From assembly GCF_019059575.1 (NCBI RefSeq), contig NW_024881597.1, positions 1,034,501 to 1,098,500 of the forward strand: 64,000 bases of DNA, read 5' to 3'. The DNA comes from Amphibalanus amphitrite. Its lineage: Eukaryota > Arthropoda > Thecostraca > Balanomorpha > Balanidae. Under the pieces are notes generated by a model, which ran no database searches, was not told the origin of the DNA, and saw only the letters and a program-made list of their open reading frames with translations. The position numbers were made by a program, and so were the translations under genes. Positions within the stretch are counted from its first letter, which is position 1. Every line of letters begins with the position of its first letter. This document shows positions 10,953 through 20,545 of this stretch, piece after piece.

Positions 10953-11087
10953 TGTTTGGGAGACGATATTTCACATCGCTGACCAGGCACTGGGTTTCTG
11001 GGTGAACGGACACAGAGTTGCGCCCATCCTGCAGCTCCGAAATCGTCGTGCCGCCACCGATCACCAAGGTGGCCGCCAGGTCGTCAT
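10953..11087 (-). CDS. Coding exon of an unrecognised gene
   Basis: An acceptor (CTTGGTAG) at 11088 opens a reading frame with a natural composition (DDLAATLVIGGGTTISELQD, then SVHPETQCLVSDVKYRLPN). It ends at a good donor, AACA|GTGAGA. If the donor is skipped the frame continues to a stop near 10867. The entry phase is 1, which matches the phase-1 donors of both candidate upstream exons (12264 and 18259). I do not recognise the protein. Downstream exons were not found with confidence. Confidence 0.4.
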
Positions 11088-11095
11088 CTACCAAG

Positions 11096-12060
11096 ATTGA
11101 AAGATAAAAAGAACTATTAACCACTGCAACCTTTAACTTAAGAACGACTTTGTATGTCAGGCCGTCCATCCGTCCGTCCATCCACCCATCAATGTAAATT
11201 GAAGGATGTAAAGAAATATTAAGCACTGTAATCTTTAAGAAAATAGCAATTTTGAATGTCGATCCTTAAAAATTGACAGATGAATCTATTAACCCGCGCA
11301 TCGAGGGGGTTCTGAGCCAACTTAGAAGCGACGAGAGGGTGGATGACCGCCCCCAAAGATCTCAAGAACTAAGTAACTTCGCGAGAAGCGGCAAACGACA
11401 TTCGAAAGCTCGTAATAAGGTCTATGAAAAAAGTACTTCGGTCATTTTTCGCTAGGGTTCAAAATGACGTCATCAGAGGTCATCGAAGGTCAAATTATGC
11501 GAGTAACCGTAAAAAGACCGACAACATTCAACAAACGACTCCGTAGCTCATGAACAGAAGAGATAAAAAGTCGTATAAAAAGGAATCTGATGGAAATAAG
11601 AATGACTTGAAATTTATTCCATTGACTTATAATGGGCAGGTAAAAAATTACCTATTCGTAGGTCATCGATATGCAATTCTGAGATATACGAGTTGTAGGT
11701 GCTCATCACCAAAATTATTTCTGTGAGTTTCAAGATCTGCTTTCAACAACGAGACAGCAAACTTCGAAGATTGTGTTTCGAGGTGAGGTCACTAACGTGG
11801 CCTGGTGGCCTGACTTTTTTAAGATATTAGCTAAAAATTTCCAGAGGGTGTGCGATATGGATGTATCAACAGTCGTGCCAAATCTCCTTTTTTATGCTAT
11901 CTGACAAAACCTGAGGGGGGGGGCTCCCCCGTCGGTGCGCGGGTTAAGCACTGTAATCATAAGGCAAAGAACGATATTGTATGTCTGTCCGTGAAAACTG
12001 AAAGATATAACTAGTAAGCACTGTAACATTTAAGTACAGAGCGATATTGTATATGTCACG
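11096..12060. repeat. Degenerate tandem repeat interrupted by a TTAA element
   Basis: The consensus contains a TTGAAAGATATAAAGA-like word, attaagcactgtaat and gatattgtatgtctgtcc. Units or part-units are visible from about 11096, 11200, 11948 and 12000. The element at 11289-11947 splits one unit at its TTAA. Confidence 0.7.
11289..11947. mobile_element. TTAA-bounded MITE (copy b), complete
   Basis: The left end is TTAA-CCCGCGCATCGAGGGGG and the inverted right end is TTAA-CCCGCGCACCGACGGGGG, so 14 of the first 17 inverted positions agree inside a TTAA duplication. It is 659 bp with no coding capacity. Its right end continues into a gggggggct-ccccc hairpin like the larger copies. The sister repeat unit near 11206 preserves the unoccupied sequence aaatattaagcactgtaat, so TTAA is the target. 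TTAA targets and CCC termini are characteristic of piggyBac-type transposons; relationship to that superfamily is inference. Confidence 0.75.
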
Positions 12061-12226
12061 GACGGACGGACCGACAGACGAGACAGACGAAACAGACAAA
12101 TGTAAAATATTGGGGGACACGTCCCCCGTCCCTCCCCCCTCCCCCCGGTGGCGGAGCCCATGGATGAGACAGGCGAGACGGACGGACGGACGGACGGACG
12201 GACGGACAGACGGACAGACGGACAAT
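12056..12226. repeat. GACG/GACA tetranucleotide microsatellites
   Basis: Two runs of ggac/agac units, at about 12056-12098 and 12178-12224, are separated by a C-rich segment. Confidence 0.9.
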
Positions 12227-12263
12227 TGTCGTCAGTCATCATTAATGGTAGTTTAAAACTCAC

Positions 12264-12395
12264 CTTCAACGGGTGTGGCGCCCTCCGGAGGCAGGAGTTG
12301 TGCGGTGTGGCACGCCTGTCGCGTCATTGAGGTGACTTTGTCCTAATGCCATTCTCGCCGGCGTGACCCACGACGAGAGCCAGGTCACCCCAAAC
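12264..12395 (-). CDS. Candidate alternative first coding exon, unrecognised gene
   Basis: A strong acceptor (TTACTTTCAG) lies at 12396 and a donor (GAAG|GTGAGT) at 12264. An ATG at 12327 opens MTRQACHTAQLLPPEGATPV and leaves the exon in phase 1, joining in frame to the exon at 11087. The segment before the ATG would be 5' UTR, spliced from an upstream leader exon ending at 13437. No family is recognised. The frame was chosen for phase compatibility, so it is inference. Confidence 0.35.
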
Positions 12396-12503
12396 CTGAA
12401 AGTAATACACAAAATAAATTAGCAACTTTTTCAGGCCAAGATTCTAGTACTTTTGTAAAACGTAGAGAAATAAAACCAGTATAACGCCTTTTGGGGCGAC
12501 TAA

Positions 12504-13173
12504 CGGAGCGAGCGAGAGGGTGGGCCTTGCACGTGCGAAATTGCGAGGGGGTACCTCCAACTGACTTGTGCACGGCACCCTACTAACCGGTCTCTAGCGA
12601 TGTGCCAAATTTGAGCACAATCGGCCCAGCCGTTCTCGAGATCTGGAAGCGGCACCCTGCACGTGCGCACGTGCAAAATGGGTCCCGAATGACTTTTGCA
12701 CGGCACCCTACTAACCGGTCCCTAACTGTGTATCAAATTTGAGCGCAATCGGTCCAGCCGTTCTCGAGATCTGAAAACGACCCCTGCACGTGCGCACGTG
12801 CAGCAGCACCCCAACTCTGGCACATGGATATGCAGTGCCTAGTGGGTGCCTACCTACATGCCAACTTTCAGCGCAATCGGCCAAGTGGTTACCGAGATAT
12901 TGCAACAATTACAAAAGTGACACCTCTTCGTTTTGCACGTGGCACGTGCATAAGGGGTCACCCACATGCATCGGGAATAGTCCAATACTTGGTAGAAGGA
13001 ATGAAGCTACCCTATAAAAATTACCGCGTGTAAATCGGTCAAGTGGTTGCTGAGATATAAGCCTCGCAAAAGCGTCCGCACGGCCGGCCGGCCGGCCGGC
13101 CGGCCGGCCGGCCGCTCATACTCAGAAATTTCCGTTAATCTAAGGAAAGACTCCGCTCGCTTCGCTCGCTCCG
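12504..13173. mobile_element. GGAGCGAGCGAG-ended element carrying a tandem array
   Basis: Inverted ends CGGAGCGAGCGA (left, after taa) and TCGCTCGCTCCG (right, before taa) enclose about 670 bp. Inside are four diverged units of period 126-127 bp containing cggcaccctactaaccggtc, aatttgagc-caatcgg and cagccgttctcgagatctg. Two units carry the perfect 18-bp palindrome TGCACGTGCGCACGTGCA at 12658 and 12785. A (CCGG)n microsatellite follows at 13081-13114. No coding capacity is seen. Confidence 0.65.
13081..13114. repeat. (CCGG)n microsatellite
   Basis: About eight perfect cggc tetranucleotides, near the right end of the surrounding element. Confidence 0.95.
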
Positions 13174-13436
13174 TAATTACTAAACATACCTAAACATATA
13201 TTGATCAATCGACACATTGAACATTTGATGAAGTTACAGTTAACAACCTCAGTAGGTACTTAACTGATTTCTCAATTTGTCCTTGAGAACAAACTGAGAG
13301 GGTCAATTTGAGCTTCTGGAATCACTAATCAGAATGCCACGTATTGACACAAACAGCTAAGTGAGTGACGTTCATACAGACAGCAGCAAATCAATTTCAT
13401 CAACTGCTACATCGAAACATTATCAAGTCAACTTAC

Positions 13437-13610
13437 CCTCAAAGTTATTCGGAAATGGGTCCAGCACTAGTCAGTCATCACCACACCGAACGAACGCACC
13501 AGCACACTCGCACCTATCTCACTGTTTCAACCGCCAGAAGATCACTCGCAAGCGCCAGAAGTCTCCGTGGCTCCGGTCAGGAGCAGACACAAAAATAAAA
13601 ATGGCGGAAA
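13437..13610 (-). other. Candidate 5' UTR leader exon and promoter region
   Basis: A good donor (TTGAGG|GTAAGT) at 13437 follows about 170 bp of GC-richer sequence with no sustained frame. This suggests a non-coding leader exon feeding the exon at 12264-12395. The transcription start is not visible; the upper limit is arbitrary. Confidence 0.3.
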
Positions 13611-13689
13611 CGGAAGGCTCGCGAGCCGCACGTGGACGCTATCGTAAAATAATGAGCATATGGGTGCAGAACTATCATGTTTAGGGTAT

Positions 13690-14094
13690 TTTAAATCCTT
13701 GTCATAAAATAACACCATCCTCATCGAAACACACTTTACCAAGGATGCATATTTACACCATGATGAGGGTTGAATTATCAGCTGACAAATCAGAGTGCAA
13801 ATTTATGCTATCAGATGGGTATTCTTATCCCACTTGAAGAAAATACACTATAGTAGTAATTTTACCATCCATCAATTAGAGGGGTAAATGTCTCAAAAGT
13901 TAGAATTGCACTATGAGTGTTAAACTGGATTGAATTAACCCCCAAGAATACGCTCGTGATAGAGTACATTCGCACCGGAGCATTATTTTATTCTCCATAT
14001 GCGTCGAACAAGGGTATAAATATTCTTGATTTCGGTGTAATGGCGGTATATAATAATCAAATTCAAATTACCAAGGTGTACTTTTCTTTCAGTG
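13690..14094 (-). mobile_element. CACTG-ended AT-rich element or fragment
   Basis: It ends gtgtacttttctttcagtg, the inverse of the start at 9639. The interior is rich in ttaccatc, ggtgtaa and ttttac words as in the other CACTG copies. The left boundary is unresolved. Confidence 0.45.
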
Positions 14095-14664
14095 CATGGT
14101 TGTTCCACAACCATAGGCAAGTAGAGCTAGCAGCTCGTCGTCTGCCGTGAAAAAGAATATTGCAGTCAGTTGGCATCAATGCATATCGTACAAATAAACG
14201 TAAAGGAAACCTAGGAGATAAACAAGGAACCGCGTTCGTACAGTAGCTGGCTATGCCATCTACAGTATCTGGAGACGATTCTTCGCTTCTTCCTGATTTC
14301 TTTTCACTCTCAAAATCGTAGTACGATGCGTAGTACGTTTGCGTAGTGCGATACACTCTTACAACTAAACGTGGTGCATAATTACAAAATAATTATACGT
14401 CGTTAAAATATTTCAGTGAAATAAGAAATTAGTACCCGATGTTCCGCTGTAATGGTTAAGTATGGAGTGCAAGTAGGTATCAAACTGCATGTAACTGTGG
14501 TATATTTGGAGACAATAAAGACAACCATGAATGGAGACAACCTGAATGGAGACAACCATGACTTTTCAATATCACTAGAGTTAAACAACACTTTTTGACT
14601 AATAGCAAAACCAACGACGATTGGCTGTCCAAAGGTGAGGTACAACATGTTGTCCCGCCCGTCG
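14095..14664. other. Unassigned AT-rich spacer
   Basis: I see only the phrase gaatggagacaacc repeated around 14526-14560; no gene. Confidence 0.5.
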
Positions 14665-15012
14665 TTAAAGTGCCACCTTTTTACGGTTTTCGGTTTAAAA
14701 CGGTTTTCAGTAGACCTGACCCACCTATGACCTACCCTGAAGCTCGCTTCCCGAAATTCGTCCTAGTTTTCGAGATATCCGCATTCGAACTTCACATTGA
14801 TGCCATCACAAAAAGTGCGGGAGATGGGATTTTAACATGGTAATGTTACATTCCCATATTCCACACATTTATGATGGCTTTAATCTGAAGTCCAATCGCG
14901 GATATCTTGAAAACTAGGCCGAATTTCGGGAAACAGACTTCAGGGTAGGTCATAGGTGGGTTAGGTCTAGTGAAAACCGCTTTGTGTAAAAAAGGTGGCA
15001 GTCTTCCTTTAA
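14665..15012. mobile_element. TTAA-bounded palindromic MITE (element P)
   Basis: The 348-bp element is nearly all inverted repeat. Left arm words tgccaccttttt, cagtagacctgacccaccta and cgagatatccg match inverted right arm words aaaaaggtggca, taggtgggttaggtctag and cggatatcttg. A central loop of about 30 bp lies near 14835. The ends read TTAAAG...CTTTAA and resemble the ends of elements B1 and B2 (CCACCTT). Its right TTAA is also the left TTAA of the next element. Confidence 0.8.
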
Positions 15013-16185
15013 CCCGCGCCCTGATGGGGGGGGCCATTTTGGCCCCCCCTGTGGTTTTTCTTAAATAGCGAGAAAACGGCGGCGCGCAGCGCCGCCAAAT
15101 TTTGGGTACCTTACCGGGCATCAATTTGACACCTTCACACAAAATTTCAAGTCACAGGTCACCTCAGGTCAGGAGTTATTGAGGTCAAACTGAGGTCATG
15201 TTCGAGCAAAAATGAGCAAAAAACATGACATCTTGAAACGCTCACCAATTCTACAGTTAACAAGCAATTTTAAAGTTCTTTATGTGGTTGTGTAGAGAAA
15301 AAACGGCGCTACAAAACTGCTATCTCGGATTTTCGAAATTTTGGGATTTTGACCCCCAAAAATCAAAATAATTGATTTTTTTAGAAAAACTCAAAAAATT
15401 TCCAAATTTTTTCGAATTTCGAAAAAAACGGAATATATGTGATAGTGCCTACGCTCTTCGATATACATACCAAATTTTAGATCGATACCTCTTTTTTTGG
15501 CGAAGTTATAGCAAAAAAACTGTTAAAAATTGATGACGTCAAATTTTTTAACTCAATTTTTAGCAATTCTAGACCTCGTAGCGCAAAACGGAGACCACCA
15601 TTGAACTCCCCGTGACGAGCTGCATCGAATCGATACCCATTTTATGCAAAAATATCAACTTTGAAATTTGACCTAATTTGACCTGACCTTGACCTGACCT
15701 TGACCTGACCTTGACCAAAACGTGACCTAAGCTGGCCCTAAAGTCTGTCTGACCCACATAATCGCATTTGTCATGTAAAATGGACCATAAAACATGTATC
15801 ACACGCCACTTTCATATTGTGACCCCCCCAGTGACCTGACCTCTGTGACCTGACCTGGTATCAGTGACCTCAACTAGCAAAATATGTGTTTGAAGAACAT
15901 TTCTCCACCGATGATTTTCAATGAAATGCATTTTACTCGATTTTACAACGCATTTCTTGAAATGCCTGTAAACGGTGAAAATTCGACCTTTGACCTGACC
16001 TGTGACGTCATCGGTTTGACCGAGGTCAATGAAATTGGGTCACAAGGTAGTTCCCCGTTGGGGCTATCCAACACCGTTTACCGCTTGTCGCTATGTTGCG
16101 TGGTTCTCGAGATCTGAGGGGGGGGCCAAAATGGCCCCCCCATCAGACCGCGTTGCTCGGCAGACCCCATCTGGGCGCGGGTTAA
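15009..16185 (+). mobile_element. TTAA-bounded MITE (copy c), complete, 1177 bp
   Basis: The left (short) end is TTAA-CCCGCGCCCTGATGGGG, then a G-run, the core ccattttgg and a C-run. The inverted right end also starts TTAA-CCCGCGCCC and carries agatgggg, a spacer with aacgcgg, then ctgatgggg and the same core and C-run. Inside, aaattttgggtaccttaccg and catcaatttgacacc follow the short end, and arrays of tgacctgacct lie near 15665-15720 and 15830-15870. No transposase is encoded. The orientation given runs from short to extended end. Confidence 0.85.
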
Positions 16186-16686
16186 AGGGACTATCCCACC
16201 TTCTAAAATGTTGTTAAAACCAGTGAAATTGTGCCCGACTTTATAGATTGGATGACCAGGAACACGGTTCTGGCATTTATTTTTCATTAAACATTTTAGG
16301 CTTCCCATATTCCAAACACAAACTTTCAAATATGTGACGTCACAGCCCAAAATTACCTCCTTCCCCAGGCCACATTTCTGTCATAAAGCTGATGCTTTTT
16401 ACTCTGTAGGCACCACAACAAAGTTCAGACCAAGTTTTAAGCGATTTTTCAACGAACAAACCCATTTAAATCAGAATGACTAAACGAGGTGACGTCACAC
16501 TAACGGTCGCTCCATGTTGAAGATAGGGCCTTGTACAAGGCCCATTTTCAAATGAAGGGAACGAATTTCTTCAACACCAAGAGGCCGCGGGGGTTGCAAC
16601 CTAGATAGATAGTGGTTTCTGAACCTCGCCGCAAACTTGGCTATCTCAACTCAAACCCCATGTTAAAGGTGGGATAGTCCCTTTAA
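16182..16686. mobile_element. TTAA-bounded MITE, second family (B1), 505 bp
   Basis: The ends are TTAAAGGGACTATCCCACCT and its perfect inverse at 16668-16686. It shares its left TTAA with copy c and its right TTAA with copy d. Internal words (gttgagatagcc, tgacgtca) match the copy at 21838-22315 in inverted orientation. No coding capacity. Confidence 0.87.
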
Positions 16687-17873
16687 CCCGCGCGGGGCTG
16701 GGGTCTCCAGCCGAACGCGCGGGGCTGGGGGGGGTAAATTTTACCCCCCCCCCCCCTGTTATCTCCCGAACTAATGGTCCGATTTGGAAAATTCAAACGC
16801 CAATCGAAAGCTCTCATCACGAACTACTAAAAACATGTACTTAATTTAAAGTTTGAGGTCAAGGTCAAGGTCAGGTCAAGGGTACAAATTGCAAGTTTCT
16901 ACAGTATCGGCCTTGCACCGTAGTTGCCGAAGAATGGAGTCATGGACTGAGACTGATCGCCCAAAACGTGTTCTTAGGCTACCAAGACAATATTCGTTGC
17001 ATACAATATCATTCAGAGGTCAAGGTCAAGGTCAGGTCAGGTCAGGTCAGGTCACCAAAAAATAAAATATAGAAAAGGGCATGTGCGACACATGTTTTAT
17101 GGGTCATTTTACTCATAGAATTCAATAGGCACACTCAATAAGTGATATGGACCACCTCTGGATGAATTTCAGGTCGAGGTCAGGTCAAGGTCAGGTCAAG
17201 TGAGGTCAAATTTTGAAGTTGGTTGTTAAGGCCTAAAAAGGTGTCTATCTGATGCAGTTTTTCACGGCGAATCGAATGGTGCTACTTTTGTTTCCGTACG
17301 AGGTCTAGAACTTCCAAAAAAAGTCATTTTCAAAAATTTTTGTGTGTCGTGACGTCATAAAATTTTGAATAACTTCCACATTTTTTAACCGATTCTTCTA
17401 AAATTTGGTATGTAGGTGCACATAGACCACTTCTCTGACATATATTCCGGTTTTTTCGCTAGACTCAAAATTTTGGATTTTATAATGATTTTCCCAAAAA
17501 AGTCAGTTTTTTGAAAAAAAAAAAATTAACCAAAATCCAAAATTTTCAAAAAACCGAGATAGCCATTTGATAGACAAAGTAAAATTACGTATAACCTTTT
17601 TGTTACGTCTTGATTCCTTTAAAAATGAAGATGTTAGCGGCGTTTGAACTTTTGCCGTTTTTGAGGCGAAAATGGCGAACATGACGTCACTAAAACGTCA
17701 ATTTCTCAAAAATTTTCCGACGGATTTCGCTCAAATTTTCAGGGAACGTGTCAAATTGATGTACGAAAAGGTACTGAAAGTTTGGCGGCGCTGCGCGCCG
17801 CCGTTTTTGAGATATCGCAAGAATTCGCGAGGGGGGGTAAAATTTACCCCCCCCCCAGCCCCGCGCGGGTTAA
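16683..17873 (-). mobile_element. TTAA-bounded MITE (copy d), complete, 1191 bp
   Basis: Inverted relative to copy c. The right (short) end, read on the minus strand, is TTAA-CCCGCGCGGGGCTGGGG, a G-run, then the core taaatttta and a C-run. The left (extended) end has the same start, a spacer containing gaacgcg, a second ggggctggggg, then the same taaatttta core. The internal words aactttcagtacc and catcaatttgacacg follow the short end. Aggtcaggtca arrays lie at about 16856-16880, 17016-17053 and 17173-17215. Confidence 0.87.
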
Positions 17874-18258
17874 GCAAAAAAAAAAAAATCATCAAGAAAA
17901 TAAACAGTTGTCCTGCCCTCTGCTATTAATGTATTACGCTATTGGGATATGTGAAACGTCATTTCTCCATCGTGCAGGAAGAAGCATGCGTGGGAAATAC
18001 CTTCCTACACTTGGCCTTGGCTAATGTTTTGGCCTGACCTCGTATTTATCGAAAATACCTCGGGCCTAACTTTACATTCGCTAAAAAAAATCAGTCAGAT
18101 CTAAACATTATTCCAGCCCTGGCCAGGAATATATTGTCTACGATGATCGGCTCGAGCCCAGTTATATAGAAGAAGAGTATCCCCCCCCCCCCGGCATGAT
18201 GTGTTGCTAGCGGAACACCTCATCCGAAAAGGTGTGCTTGTGCCCGTTCAAAACTCAC
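17874..18258. other. Unassigned spacer
   Basis: A poly-A and a poly-C run flank low-complexity sequence; no gene seen. Confidence 0.5.
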
Positions 18259-18394
18259 CGTCTTTGTCGGCCGACTCCACGTTTATCATCGTCTGGGCAT
18301 ACGAGTACTTCTTCGCGGTATGTCTGATTTTGTGCAGGACATGCTCCTTCACGTCCTCCTCGAGCCCCATGATCATTCCCAAGTCAGTCTACAC
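18259..18394 (-). CDS. Candidate first coding exon, unrecognised gene
   Basis: A strong acceptor (GATGTTTCCAG) lies at 18395 and a donor (GACG|GTGAGT) at 18259. The ATG at 18376 opens MIMGLEEDVKEHVLHKIRHT and continues to ESADKD, leaving in phase 1. That phase joins in frame with the exon entering at 11087. The sequence is hydrophilic and helical-looking, with no family recognised. A non-coding leader exon ending at 20546 could precede it. Confidence 0.4.
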
Positions 18395-18488
18395 CTGGAA
18401 ACATCGCAAAATCACATTAATGAATCAGAGCCTATTTTAAGGGAATTTAACTGGGGGGGCAACCTGGAAAATTGTCTTTAATAATCCA

Positions 18489-19195
18489 TTAACCCTCGCC
18501 CGTATTGGTGTTTCCAGTAGCGAGCGTATAGGGGGGGGAGGGGGGGTCCGTTGGACCCTCCCCCTTGCCGTTTCGCCCCTGATCGAGCTAGAGCTTCGCG
18601 GAAAAAAACGACCGTGTTGCCCGTGATGAAAGGAAGCCGATTATACCCAATTTTAAGGTCCTAGGTCATCAGTTGACCTTCCAGGTCAGGTCATTGACCC
18701 AAAAGCCGGGAAAATCGGGACCTGTTAGAGCGTCGTAAAGAGTGGCTGCTATGGTTTTTCGGGGTGCTGATCACGAATATCATGTTAGTTATGATCATAG
18801 ATGATGTCTTCATGCATTTAGGCCAGGTCAGGTCAGGTCAGGTCAACCAGTAAGGGTTTTGCCGGGTATTCGTAGTAGGTGGCAACCGCCTCTGACAGCT
18901 TCGTAACATGTTACGAAGGCACCAAAACTACTTCGTAAATGGTCAAATGGTTGCTTAATTCGAATTCAGCTCCAAAAACTAGCCTAGAAACATATAAAAC
19001 TCGAAAATGTGAACCGAGGTCATCAAAGGTAAATGATCTGACCTGACCTTCCGGTGATCTTGACACCCACCCTAATGCATGGGAGCAACATCATATCCCA
19101 TGTTTGAACGTTTGAAACCACGAAAAGACTGCAAACGCGCGGCTAATGCGAGGCGACATACGCCGAATCGCGACCTCGGCCAAACATGGTGCCAT
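18489..19195 (-). mobile_element. TTAA-type MITE (copy e), extended end intact, short end lost
   Basis: It starts TTAA-CCCTCGCCCGTATTGG, has a spacer with ccagtagcgag, then cgtatagggg, a G-run, the core gtccgttggac and a C-run. The next 650 bp are the inverse of the complete copy at 62054-62952 (shared words include gatcgagctagagcttcgcg and ttcgtaacatgttacgaag). Homology stops around ggccaaacatggt at about 19190, where a minisatellite begins, so the short end has been replaced or deleted. Confidence 0.85.
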
Positions 19196-19735
19196 GGTGC
19201 TAGGCCGCCGGTGCATCTGAAAGAACTGTGGTGCCCCTGACAAGCCTGAAGTTCCAACGACAGGCCCGTGGTGCCCCTGACAGGCCCATGATGCCTTTGC
19301 GAGGCCGGTGGTGTCCACGTGAGGCCGGTGGTGCCCCTGGGCCCTGACAGGACTGTGGTGCTCCTGACAAGCCTGGAGTGTCCCCGACAGGCACGTGGTG
19401 CCACTAACAGGCCCAAGGTGTCCCAGTCCCTGCGAGGCCGGTGGTGTCCCTGCCAGGCATGTGGTGTCCATACTAGGCCTCTGGTGCCCCTGACAGGTCC
19501 GTGGCGCCCTTGCTAGGCCTATGGTGCCTCTGGCAGGCCTATGGTTCCCCTGGCGGGCCTGTGGTGGTACCCCTGACAGGCCCAAGGTGGTGTCCCTGCG
19601 AGGCCGTTGGGGCCCCTGGCAGGTCTGTGGTGCCCCTGGCAGACCTATGGTGCTCTTGCTAGGTTGATGGTGCTCCCAACAGGCCTGTGGTGCCCCTGGC
19701 AGGCCTGTGGTGTCCCCGGGCCCCAAGAGGGTGGG
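19196..19735. repeat. Minisatellite, about 20-28-bp degenerate units
   Basis: More than twenty imperfect units resembling ggcctgtggtgcccctgaca. The open frame of about 211 codons on the minus strand, rich in Gly, Thr, Leu, Pro and His, is a translation of the repeat and not a gene. Confidence 0.93.
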
Positions 19736-20545
19736 GGGTCATGAGCATGACCCATATGACCCACCCTTAGATACACCACTGGTCATTACTTACAGACTGA
19801 CTCATTTGACATCCATTGCAAAACAAGTCACAGTAGTTACGTAGTATGTTTGTCACCCTGTTCCTTTATGCCCATTTTTATAGTGGGCAAATCTCGACGA
19901 CTAGGGGGGCAATTCTGTTGAGTGCGGGGGCATTTGCCCCCCCAGTTAACATGTTAAAATAGGCCCTGTAATGAATGGAATTAACATCAAGCAGCATCAA
20001 GTGAACATTATATCATTGTGGAAGGTCAGGTCAGGTAAGGTCAGGTCAGGTCAGACAAGGGAGCCCAGTTCTGACTCTCGGGCGGGCGCAGACTCAGAGC
20101 CGACTGCAGCGCGTGGGGTAACCGGTCAGATGACCCCGCGGGCGGCGACGGCGGCGACGGCAGGAGGCAGAAAGTTGCGCTATCATGCCATACCTAGGTA
20201 TTTGGAGCATTTCCATACAGTGTCCCTGAGTGAGATGCTTATATTGTTACTTACACTGTGAGTTGCATGGTTTAAAAAATATCACAAAATCTATAACTTA
20301 TGAGCTCTACATAACAATCTTGATCACAACTTGACCTAAATCAGGGTAATTGACATGGCTGTTTCCCCTGGTTTCAATGGCCTTGAGCATGTCATGGGTG
20401 ACAATTTGTCTTCCAGAATTTCATCATCGCGGAAATCTTCGTCCGCAAATCTACGTCAACGCATTTCTTGGATTGTATGGTCATACTACGGATTACTGTA
20501 AAGTCATACTAACAAAACACAAAGTATACAGTAATTTCAGCTTAC
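19736..20545. other. Unassigned spacer with an isolated aggtca array
   Basis: Five or six overlapping ggtca words lie at 20026-20055 outside any element with definable ends. Otherwise no gene. Confidence 0.5.

Noticed and set aside
13361..13684. Plus-strand frame containing MAETEGSRAARGR
   Set aside because: The segment fits better as a minus-strand leader exon with a GTAAGT donor; no plus-strand donor follows.
9639..14094. One 4.4-kb transposon bounded by inverted CACTG ends
   Set aside because: The interval contains other complete elements and exon-like sequence, and each end has its own characteristic AT-rich interior, so the ends more likely belong to separate copies.
19091..19726. 211-codon open frame rich in Gly, Thr, Pro and His
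   Set aside because: It is the translation of a degenerate minisatellite; all frames of the array are partly open and no start or splice context fits.
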